DNA from: DRYM01 sp964526225
Lineage (GTDB): Archaea > Thermoproteota > Thermoprotei_A > EX4484-217-1
Direction of reading: 5' to 3'
Assembly (NCBI GenBank): GCA_964526225.1
Contig: CAZGLL010000005.1
Span: forward strand, 1-64,000
DNA: 64,000 nucleotides
Part shown: in pieces, positions 40,896-48,712 of the stretch
Layout: each line of letters starts with the position of its first letter
Numbering within the stretch: the first letter of the stretch is position 1
Notes under the pieces: generated by a model
Seen by the model: the letters and a program-made list of their open reading frames with translations, nothing else
Databases searched by the model: none
Told to the model about the DNA's origin: nothing
Program-made: the position numbers and the translations under genes

Positions 40896-41309
40896 CTAAG
40901 ACCCAGCCTCTATTGGTTTAAATTTTATAGCATACCTTATTAATCCTAGTTTCCCGTCTTCACTAACTTTTCTAAGTACCGCTTTAACCTTAAGCCCTAT
41001 TTTTACATCTTCAGGTTTTACATCTGTTAAAGGAGCTAAGACCTTTATACCCTCCTTAAGCTCAACTATAGCGTAAACTATTGGTGCGTAATCTCTAAAC
41101 CCATCTAAAACAACATATTGAACGGTATATGTTACTACTTTTCCTTCACCACTTAACCTAATTCTTTCAAGATCTCTGCTTCCACATTTATCACACTTTA
41201 TTCTTGGGGGATAATGGATCTTTCCACAATTCTTGCATTTCGATGCTTCAAGAAGATAATGGGGTCTCCTTTCCCTCCACGTTCTAGGTATTGAGAACCT
41301 CATGCTCAA
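40896..41309 (-). CDS. DUF35 zinc-ribbon/OB protein bridging thiolase and HMG-CoA synthase
   Basis: The 137-residue protein has the rubredoxin-like zinc ribbon CKNCGKIHYPPRIKCDKCG (about 22-40), followed by an OB fold (GKVVTYTVQYVVLDGFRDYAPIVYAIVEL). In archaea, DUF35 proteins were shown to hold thiolase and HMG-CoA synthase together in a complex that channels acetoacetyl-CoA. The gene order here matches that complex. A TTG at 41309 eight bases after GGAGGTG is the likely start. Confidence 0.9.
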   Translation of the reverse strand: MSMRFSIPRTWRERRPHYLLEASKCKNCGKIHYPPRIKCDKCGSRDLERIRLSGEGKVVTYTVQYVVLDGFRDYAPIVYAIVELKEGIKVLAPLTDVKPEDVKIGLKVKAVLRKVSEDGKLGLIRYAIKFKPIEAGS

Positions 41310-41316
41310 GCAGTTT

Positions 41317-42465
41317 TCACCTCCTAAGTATTGTTACGGAAACTGTTGTCCCTAAGCCCCCAATACTTTGAGCTAACCCTATTTCCCCATTAACTTTTAC
41401 TCCAGGATAGTCACCCCTAAGTTGCATAGCTACTTCAGCTACTTGGTAAACCCCGGTTGCTCCAACAGGGTGACCTCGTGCTTTTAAGCCTCCACTTGGA
41501 TTTACTGTTGGTTTATCTCCGGGATGGAATCTTCCTTCAGCTATTTCTTTCGGAGTTTTTCCTCTTTCACTAAAACCTAGATCCTCCAAGTTCATGTATC
41601 CTAGAACCGTAAAAGCATCATGTTCTTCAACTACATCTATTTGCGAAGGCTCTACTTTCGCCATACGGTAAGCTACTTTTGACGCATTAATAGTTGCTTT
41701 TAACTTCAATAGGTCATCCCTATATGCAATGTATATGTGGTCCGTAGCTAGTCCAACGCCAGCTATTTCAACTGGTGTATCAGAGAGTTTTCTAGCATAT
41801 TTTTCTGATGCTAGAACTAATGCTGCTGCACCATCACCTATAGGGCTTGAGTCCAGTAATCTTATAGGGTCAGCTATAAGCATCGAATTACTTACTTGCT
41901 CAATAGTTACTTCAAACGGAAGTTGTGCATAGGGGTTCTTTGAAGCGTTTTTATGCATTAGAACTGGCCATACAGACATTTCATCTCTCGATATACCATA
42001 TGTTTCCATGTACTTACGCATAACTAAAGCGTTTAGTCCGGTAAAGCTTATACCGTAGAATAGTTCGTACTCAGCATCCGATGCTTGTGCAAGACCTTTA
42101 GAAACAATTCTCGTAGGATACTCTGTTTGCTTTTCAACACCACCTACCATAACTATGTCAAAGAGACCTGAAGCTACAAGCGAGTAACCTGTATAAACAG
42201 CTACGCCACCACTACCGCATGCTGCTTCCACTTTGAAAGCAGGTATTCCTCCAAGTCCAGCGTAGTCGGCTAGTATGGCACCTAAATTGTTTTGTTCACC
42301 AAGGGAACTACTCATCATGTTACCTACAACTAGTGCTTGAACCTTTTCACCCCCTATATCATCTAGAGCTTTAATGGCGGCTTCTGCGAAGAGTTCTCTT
42401 AGACCTTTGTCGAAAAACCTACCTATTTTAGTAAGGCCTATACCAACAACATATACTTTCCTCAT
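41317..42465 (-). CDS. Acetyl-CoA acetyltransferase (thiolase)
   Basis: The 382-residue protein is a thiolase of the archaeal type. The nucleophile cysteine is in VEAACGSGGVAVYTG (about residue 84), the first His in VEEHDAFTVLGY, and the second in NPSGGLKARGHPVGATGVYQV (GHP). It condenses two acetyl-CoA to acetoacetyl-CoA, which HMG-CoA synthase then uses. Gaps of six and seven bases to the genes on both sides mark an operon. Confidence 0.92.
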   Translation of the reverse strand: MRKVYVVGIGLTKIGRFFDKGLRELFAEAAIKALDDIGGEKVQALVVGNMMSSSLGEQNNLGAILADYAGLGGIPAFKVEAACGSGGVAVYTGYSLVASGLFDIVMVGGVEKQTEYPTRIVSKGLAQASDAEYELFYGISFTGLNALVMRKYMETYGISRDEMSVWPVLMHKNASKNPYAQLPFEVTIEQVSNSMLIADPIRLLDSSPIGDGAAALVLASEKYARKLSDTPVEIAGVGLATDHIYIAYRDDLLKLKATINASKVAYRMAKVEPSQIDVVEEHDAFTVLGYMNLEDLGFSERGKTPKEIAEGRFHPGDKPTVNPSGGLKARGHPVGATGVYQVAEVAMQLRGDYPGVKVNGEIGLAQSIGGLGTTVSVTILRR

Positions 42466-42471
42466 GGCTTA

Positions 42472-43536
42472 TCACATCTCAAATTTCTCTATTAATCCAC
42501 GGAATTTAGCATAAAGAGAGTAGCTTATGTACTCCTTATTTTCAAGAAAATCTTTAACCTTAGGTGCTAAGTCAACGCGTTCCTCAATGCCATCCCCTAC
42601 AATTATACTATATGCATCACTACCTGAACCGCTACCAAAAGGTACCAACAGTATTCTTTGACCAGGTTTTGCTTGTTCGAGTACTGCTGCTAAACCTATC
42701 AATGCCGATCCATTATAGGTATTACCTATGTACGGAGTTATTAGACCCGGAAGAACCTTATCTTTAGGAAAGCCTAGTTTCGAAGCAACTTTTAAAGGAA
42801 ACCTACCATTTGGCTGATGAAAGACAGCATAGTCAAAATCTGAGACTCTAAGACCTAAAAATTCCATAAGTCCCTTTACCGCTGAAATTATGTGGTGGAA
42901 GTATGCTGGATCTCCGGTAAATTGTTCTCCATGATATGGATATGGGCTCCTAGGTCTTCTCCAAAAATCAGGTGTATCTGTTATGTAACTAAATGAACCC
43001 TCAAAATACGCTACAGTATTATTTCCTCTCTTAGCTAGAACATATGCGGCACCTCCACTTGATGCTGTAAATTCTAAAACATCGCCAGGTGATGCTTGTG
43101 CAGTATCTGCACCTATGACTAATGAGTACTTTATCATATCGGACGCTATGAGCCCTATTGATGCCTCAATAGCTTCGCTCGCCGCCCTACATGCGAACTC
43201 CAGATCAGCTCCTAAAGTTTCAGGTGTAATTCCTAAAGCCTCGCCTACCACAGTTATTGAGGGTTTGACAGCATAAGGCTTAGACTCTGTTCCAACATAT
43301 ATTGCTCCAACTTCTGATGGGGTTATTTTTGCACGTCGAAGTGCGTTTTTAGCTGCTTCGTAACCTATAGTTATCGTGTCTTCGTCGACTCCAGCAACAG
43401 CTTTCTCATAAACATTTAAGTTCCTACAGTATCCGGGCTGAAAACCCCACATAGCCTCTATTTCGGAACATTTAATCCTGTATTTCGGAATATAAACACC
43501 CCACCCAGCTATACCTACATCGTTTACGGGTTTCAC
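42472..43536 (-). CDS. Hydroxymethylglutaryl-CoA synthase
   Basis: The GTG at 43536 with GGTGA upstream gives 354 residues, the usual archaeal length; the frame extends further to 43698 but without family similarity. Catalytic cysteine is in LEFACRAASEAIEAS, the histidine in FHQPNGRFPLKVASKLG, and the N-terminus reads DVGIAGWGVYIPKYRIK. GNTYNGSALIGLAAVLEQ and PFGSGSGSDAYSI follow. It forms HMG-CoA from acetoacetyl-CoA and acetyl-CoA and is first in the cluster. Confidence 0.93.
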   Translation of the reverse strand: MKPVNDVGIAGWGVYIPKYRIKCSEIEAMWGFQPGYCRNLNVYEKAVAGVDEDTITIGYEAAKNALRRAKITPSEVGAIYVGTESKPYAVKPSITVVGEALGITPETLGADLEFACRAASEAIEASIGLIASDMIKYSLVIGADTAQASPGDVLEFTASSGGAAYVLAKRGNNTVAYFEGSFSYITDTPDFWRRPRSPYPYHGEQFTGDPAYFHHIISAVKGLMEFLGLRVSDFDYAVFHQPNGRFPLKVASKLGFPKDKVLPGLITPYIGNTYNGSALIGLAAVLEQAKPGQRILLVPFGSGSGSDAYSIIVGDGIEERVDLAPKVKDFLENKEYISYSLYAKFRGLIEKFEM

Positions 43537-43692
43537 AAGTAGTTCACCACGATTCCCTCTACTACGTTTTAAACTGAGTTTAATGTAAATACCTTGAAGT
43601 TTTAAAGAATTTCCGCAAATAGTTTGTTCACAGCAATCAGCGAAAAACATTTGTACTTTTCGGAGTTTAAGCACGATTAGTGATAAGCTACT

Positions 43693-44391
43693 ATGCACAT
43701 AATTAAACCTAAAATAAAACTTGAAATGCCACTAATATGGGAACCTCTTCTTAGATTAAGATATAAAGTGGGTTTTAAAAAATATGACCTACTTGTTGAC
43801 ATAGGTTTGTCCGAACTTTCCTACCAAAAACACATGAAAATACTTCTATCAAGAAAAACAAACGAGAAGGAAATCATTGAAGAACAAAAACCCCTTATTG
43901 AAGGAATAATAATCGATCCCGCACATTCTTCGCCGGAAAAGTTGCTTAGTGAACTCATAGCGTACGCCTATGAATTCGAAATAGTTTCTAAGAAAGTTAG
44001 CGCGGAAATTTCGGAGTATGCTAAGAAAATTACTATGTGGAATAAGTACATGAGATTTCCGGACACATCAGCTAAATCAATAATAAAGATGTTAAGAAGA
44101 AAAGTTTTTGATAAAGACGGAATTTTCATGCTAAAAGGACTACTGAAGGAAGGATTTGGAATCCCGTCAAAAACACGTTTGGAAAGAATAAAGATTCTTG
44201 AAGGAAGCGGGCAAATAGTTTATCTACCTTTATATGTTGAAGTCCTAGACGCTAAAGTGGAAGTTTTTGATGCATCATTTCCTGAGAAACACTTAAGCGC
44301 ACCATATACTTCACTCATAAACAATGACATAGAATTACTTAAAAAGATAATTAGGAAGATTAAGGAGAAAGCTTGGTCAATTACCTTTTAG
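43693..44391 (+). CDS. Hypothetical protein, 232 residues
   Basis: I do not recognise this protein. The N-terminal half begins with IKPKIKLEMPLIWEPLLRLRYKVGFKKYDLLVDIGLSELSYQKH and has an alpha/beta look; the C-terminal half has helices (SAKSIIKMLRRKVF, LKGLLKEGFGIPSKTRLERIKIL) and the strand QIVYLPLYVEVLDAKVEVFDA. No membrane segment, signal or cysteine motif is present. It is divergent from the mevalonate cluster and overlaps the convergent transporter gene by 11 bases. Confidence 0.6.
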   Translation: MHIIKPKIKLEMPLIWEPLLRLRYKVGFKKYDLLVDIGLSELSYQKHMKILLSRKTNEKEIIEEQKPLIEGIIIDPAHSSPEKLLSELIAYAYEFEIVSKKVSAEISEYAKKITMWNKYMRFPDTSAKSIIKMLRRKVFDKDGIFMLKGLLKEGFGIPSKTRLERIKILEGSGQIVYLPLYVEVLDAKVEVFDASFPEKHLSAPYTSLINNDIELLKKIIRKIKEKAWSITF

Positions 44392-45352
44392 CATAAAGCC
44401 AACATGCAACATAATGATCTCGTTCTACCTCGATGAATGGTGGTTCTTTTTTATCACAAATGTCTAGTTTATATGGGCATCTTGGATGGAATCTACAACC
44501 AGGAGGCGGATTTATAGGGCTAGGCGGTTCCCCAATAACCTTTACCTTGGGTTTCTTTAGGGCGTATTCAGGGTCAGGTATGGGTATTGAGGAAAGAAGC
44601 ATTTGTGTATATGGGTGGAGTGGTTTTTCGAATAATTCATCAGCAGCTGCAAGTTCAACTATTTTCCCTAAATACATAACCGCTATTCTATTGCTCATGT
44701 ACTTAACAACGGCTAAGTCATGAGATATGAATAGATATGTTAAGTTTAGTTCCCTTTGGAATTCCTTTAACATATCAAGTATTTGTGCTTGAACTGAAAC
44801 GTCAAGAGCTGACGTTGGCTCGTCAAGAACAACAAATTCAGGCCTTATTATTAGTGACCTTACAATAGCTATTCTCTGTCTTTGCCCGCCACTAAATTCG
44901 TGAGGGTATCTGTAAAGATGATGCCTTTCTAAACCGACTTTTCTAAGCCAATCAACAATGAACTCTTCCTTATCAGGAACCTTGATATTGTGAACTTCGA
45001 GTGCTTCATTTATTATTTCGAAAATGGTCATTCTAGGGTTAAGCGATGAGTAAGGATCTTGAAGTATTATCTGCGCTTTTCTTCTAAACCTCTTTAGCTC
45101 TTCTCCTTTAAGCTTGAAAATGTCTTTTCCTTCGAAATAAACATGTCCAGCCGTTGGTTCCAGAAGTCTTATAAGAAGTCTTCCAGTAGTGGATTTCCCA
45201 CAACCAGACTCTCCTACAAGCCCTAATGTCTCTCCTCTATAAATTTCGAAAGATATCCCATCAACTGCTTTAACATATGCTCTCGTAAAGAATATTCCCT
45301 TTATTGGAAAGTACTTTTTAAGATCTTTTACTTTAACGAGAGGCTCAGGCAT
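44381..45352 (-). CDS. Oligopeptide ABC transporter ATP-binding protein (OppF/DppF type)
   Basis: The 323-residue ATPase shows Walker A GESGCGKST (about 47), Q-loop, signature FSGGQRQRIAIV, Walker B FVVLDEPTSALD and the H-loop FISHDLAVV. The C-terminal extension GCRFHPRCPYKLDICDKK ending in YVACW carries the conserved cysteines that bind a [4Fe-4S] cluster in DppD/DppF proteins. It pairs with the OppD-like ATPase upstream. It is the last gene of the five-gene unit. Confidence 0.92.
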   Translation of the reverse strand: MPEPLVKVKDLKKYFPIKGIFFTRAYVKAVDGISFEIYRGETLGLVGESGCGKSTTGRLLIRLLEPTAGHVYFEGKDIFKLKGEELKRFRRKAQIILQDPYSSLNPRMTIFEIINEALEVHNIKVPDKEEFIVDWLRKVGLERHHLYRYPHEFSGGQRQRIAIVRSLIIRPEFVVLDEPTSALDVSVQAQILDMLKEFQRELNLTYLFISHDLAVVKYMSNRIAVMYLGKIVELAAADELFEKPLHPYTQMLLSSIPIPDPEYALKKPKVKVIGEPPSPINPPPGCRFHPRCPYKLDICDKKEPPFIEVERDHYVACWLYAKR

Positions 45353-45370
45353 TATATTAACACCCTACAA

Positions 45371-46366
45371 CTACTTCACATGTAGCCAACAAGCTACTTT
45401 ATGTTCCTCTTCTACTTCTATTAGCGGTGGTTCTTTCTTGTCGCAAGGGTCAAATCTATGTGGACATCTTGGATGAAATCTACATCCAGGAGGTGGGAAT
45501 ATTAGGTTAGGTACTGTTCCAGGAATAGACTCTAATTTTTCGATTTTAACGAGCGGATTAGGTACTGCCCTTAAAAGACCTTTCGTATAGGGGTGTTGTG
45601 GATTCTTGAATATTTGGTGAACTGTTCCGATTTCGACTATTTTTCCAGCATACATTACTGCTACTCTATCACACATTTCAGCGACAACACCCATGTTATG
45701 GGTTATTAGTAATAGCGTCATTCTTTCCTCCTTTCTAAGCTTTCTTAGAAGGTCGAGTAGTTGTGCTTGAATTGTTACGTCAACAGCCGTCGTAGGTTCG
45801 TCCGCTATGAGAAGCTTAGGTTTGTTCGAAAGCGATATTCCTATGACTACTCTTTGTCTCATACCTCCGGAAAGCTCATGTGGATAATTTTTAGCTCTCT
45901 TTTCAGGATCAGGTATAAGCACTGATTTGAGAATATCTACAACCTTCCTAAACGCATCTTTCCATGTTGCTGTATTATGTGCAACCATTGTTTCAGCTAT
46001 TTGGTAACCCACCGAGTATAATGGATCTAAAGCTGCAGTTGGATCTTGAAATATATATGCGATTTCCTTACCTCTTATTTCCCTAAGCTCCTCATCACTT
46101 AGCTTAAGTAAGTCTATTGGAGAACCATCTCTATAAAACAAGACTTGCCCCTTAACTATTTTCCCCGGAGATTCAATGAGCTTAGTTATAGCTCTTGATG
46201 TAACGCTTTTTCCACATCCAGTTTCTCCTACAAGACAGAAAGTTTCTCCCTCATAAATTTCAAAAGAAACACCTGAAATGGCCTTAACAACACCAGCGTA
46301 AGTGTAGAAGTGAACGTGTAAGTCCTTTACTTCAAGTATTTTTCTTCTTAAACTTGTCGACTCCAT
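45371..46366 (-). CDS. Oligopeptide ABC transporter ATP-binding protein (OppD/DppD type)
   Basis: A 331-residue ATPase with Walker A GETGCGKSVTSRAI (about 42), signature ELSGGMRQRVVIG, Walker B KLLIADEPTTAVDV and the C-terminal cysteine block GCRFHPRCPHRFDPCDKK ... VACW. It energises import together with the OppF-like partner. Gaps of 3 and 18 bases to its neighbours mark the operon. Confidence 0.92.
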   Translation of the reverse strand: MESTSLRRKILEVKDLHVHFYTYAGVVKAISGVSFEIYEGETFCLVGETGCGKSVTSRAITKLIESPGKIVKGQVLFYRDGSPIDLLKLSDEELREIRGKEIAYIFQDPTAALDPLYSVGYQIAETMVAHNTATWKDAFRKVVDILKSVLIPDPEKRAKNYPHELSGGMRQRVVIGISLSNKPKLLIADEPTTAVDVTIQAQLLDLLRKLRKEERMTLLLITHNMGVVAEMCDRVAVMYAGKIVEIGTVHQIFKNPQHPYTKGLLRAVPNPLVKIEKLESIPGTVPNLIFPPPGCRFHPRCPHRFDPCDKKEPPLIEVEEEHKVACWLHVK

Positions 46367-46369
46367 TAC

Positions 46370-47530
46370 TTATCCCTTCTCCTCTTTCTTCTTTTTAATT
46401 TTGAATTCTATGCTTCTCCTAGTTCTGGGGTCAAGAACATCCCTTAAAGTGTCACCTACTAGGTTCCAACCTAATACTGCAAGGAATGTTGCAAAACCTG
46501 GAAATATAACTAACCACCATCTATCAGGGAAGTACTGTGCTCCATCATACACTATTTTGCCCCAGTCAACCATAGGGTCTTGAGCGCCTAATCCGAGAAA
46601 GCTTAAACCAGCCTCCATAAGTATTACTGCTCCTATATCTAAGGTTATAAGTACTAGAATGGGTGAAATAATGTTGGGTAAAATGTGTTTAAAAAGTATT
46701 TTCCATGTGCTTACCCCTAAAGCTTTAGCTGCTTCAACATACAGATTTTCTCTTGCGCTTAACACGCTCCCTCTAATAATTCTAGTGTATCCAGGCCACC
46801 AAACGAGAATTATTGCTAAGATTACTGAAAGTATTGGTGCGAAGTTGGCAGCATCTTTCACATCAGCTGCGAAAACTATCGAAAATAACTGCTTTAAAAA
46901 TTCATTGCCAACGATTATTGGACGTATTCTATCCGGAAGTACTGATGCAAATGCTATTGCTAAAATTAGTACTGGAAATGCTAGGAAAATATCTGTAATT
47001 CTCATTATTACCTCATCTATTTTTCCTCCAAAGTAGCCAGCTATTAGACCTAGTATTATTCCTATAGGTACACCGAGCATTATAACTATGAGTGAAACGA
47101 TAAGCGACACTCTTGCACCATAGAGTATTAGGCTTAGCAAATCTCTGCCATACTTATCCGTACCTAGCGGGAAATAGAATTCCTTCACTACTTCTCCCTG
47201 CTTATTAGTAACAGTAACTGTTGTTCCTGGAGGTACAAGATAGGTATCCTCGTATTCTATGTAGAGGAAGTCTCTATAGCTGTAGGGTGCGAAATACGGG
47301 CCAAAAACGCCTATGAGGATAAATGCTATGATCAAGGTTGCTCCAATAATTCCTGGAGGGGATCTATTAAAGGCATAAAACATTAGTTTCCATTCATCTA
47401 TTTTCGATTTATTCTTCTCTCTCCATCCAGGCCTAATCTTATTTATTACACTTACTATTCCATCAACAAGCTTATCGGCGACTCTATCTAGAATTTTCTT
47501 TTCATATGCTTCCTCCGACGCTAACCCCAT
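46370..47530 (-). CDS. Oligopeptide ABC transporter permease (OppC/DppC type)
   Basis: The 386-residue permease has an N-terminal membrane helix (GIIGATLIIAFILIGVFGPYFA), a large external loop and five more helices. The EAA motif EAAKALGVSTWKILFKHILPN binds the ATPases; FPLGTDKYGRDLLSLILYGAR is the typical OppC segment. The N-terminal cytoplasmic extension of about 50 charged residues is longer than in most DppC proteins. Confidence 0.92.
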   Translation of the reverse strand: MGLASEEAYEKKILDRVADKLVDGIVSVINKIRPGWREKNKSKIDEWKLMFYAFNRSPPGIIGATLIIAFILIGVFGPYFAPYSYRDFLYIEYEDTYLVPPGTTVTVTNKQGEVVKEFYFPLGTDKYGRDLLSLILYGARVSLIVSLIVIMLGVPIGIILGLIAGYFGGKIDEVIMRITDIFLAFPVLILAIAFASVLPDRIRPIIVGNEFLKQLFSIVFAADVKDAANFAPILSVILAIILVWWPGYTRIIRGSVLSARENLYVEAAKALGVSTWKILFKHILPNIISPILVLITLDIGAVILMEAGLSFLGLGAQDPMVDWGKIVYDGAQYFPDRWWLVIFPGFATFLAVLGWNLVGDTLRDVLDPRTRRSIEFKIKKKKEEKG

Positions 47531-47542
47531 ATTTTTACTACC

Positions 47543-48598
47543 TCAATACCTTATTCTAGGATCAATTATTGAATACGTTATGTCAACTACCAAGTTTACT
47601 AGGACATATAGGAATGAAAATAGAAGCGTTGAACCTATAACTGCTGGCATGTCAAGATTGCTTATTGCATTTACCGCGTAACGTCCAATACCTGGAAGCC
47701 CGAAGACAGTTTCAGTTATAACTGCTCCTCCTAAGAGTCCTCCAAATTGCAACCCTATAACGGTTATTATGGGTACGAGAGCATTTTTAAGCGCGTGCCT
47801 CCAGATCCATCTTCTAGGTAATCCTTTAGCTTTAGCGAACTCTATGAAATCTGAGTTTAATGCGTCAAGAAATGAGTTCCTAACTATTCTTGCAAGAACT
47901 CCTGCAGCACCTAAACCTAATGTGAGCCCGGGTAGCCAGAATCGCTTAATTATTTGCATTAATGTGTCAAATTCTCCAGCGAAAATAGCATCGAAAAGGG
48001 GTACGTGTGTTGTTATGGGACATGTTCCTGTCTCGTAACATTTAGGTACAGGTACTCCAGCTAATGTTGTCCATCCAAGGTTTGTAAAGAAAATCCAAAT
48101 GAAAATGTACCCTATCCAGAAAATAGGTAAGGAAACACCTACTAATGCAAATATCCTAACGAACGTATCAAGCAAAGTGTCCTTTTTCAGAGCTGAAATT
48201 AAACCTAAAGGGATACCTATTGCTAGTATGAATATTTCGGCGAAAATAGCTAATTGTAGTGTTGTCGGGAATCTTAAAAATATGTCGTCAAACACGTATC
48301 TACTCGTTAAGGGATCTACAAGGGCTCCTTCATGATTAGGGTTAATAAAGTAGTTAATAATGCCTCTTATAACGAAAATGTACTGAATATACCATGGCTC
48401 ATCTAAATGGTACATTTTTCTTATTCTTTCGATAACCTCAGGTCTTGCTCTTTCGCCGCCAGCCCATGCTCTAGCGGGATCTGCAGGGATAATATTTGCT
48501 ATTAGGAAGACTATTATTGTTACACCGATTATTGTAGGTATGAATGTTATTACTCGCCTTATTAGGTACTCTTTCAACCCCGCCATTATAATGACCAT
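47543..48598 (-). CDS. Oligopeptide ABC transporter permease (OppB/DppB type)
   Basis: The 351-residue permease starts with LIRRVITFIPTIIGVTIIVFLIANI and contains IPADPARAWAG, the central helices and the EAA loop EFAKAKGLPRRWIWRHALKNAL, ending in the DITYSIIDPRIRY tail that is conserved in DppB proteins. The external loop near residue 190 contains a CYETGTC pair that may form a disulfide. An ATG four codons in (48586) is an alternative start. Confidence 0.92.
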   Translation of the reverse strand: MVIIMAGLKEYLIRRVITFIPTIIGVTIIVFLIANIIPADPARAWAGGERARPEVIERIRKMYHLDEPWYIQYIFVIRGIINYFINPNHEGALVDPLTSRYVFDDIFLRFPTTLQLAIFAEIFILAIGIPLGLISALKKDTLLDTFVRIFALVGVSLPIFWIGYIFIWIFFTNLGWTTLAGVPVPKCYETGTCPITTHVPLFDAIFAGEFDTLMQIIKRFWLPGLTLGLGAAGVLARIVRNSFLDALNSDFIEFAKAKGLPRRWIWRHALKNALVPIITVIGLQFGGLLGGAVITETVFGLPGIGRYAVNAISNLDMPAVIGSTLLFSFLYVLVNLVVDITYSIIDPRIRY

Positions 48599-48712
48599 CA
48601 GCGAAGTTGTTAATGAATAGTATCAAATATTACAGACATAAAAAAGTAACTAATAAACTTTATCAGTACTTGAACTTTTTCTTAAAAAATGTTATGTAAA
48701 AAATTGTTTGTT

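Noticed and set aside
43537..43698. N-terminal extension of HMG-CoA synthase
   Set aside because: The extra 54 residues are not family-like, and the GTG at 43536 has a proper ribosome binding site and gives the normal length.
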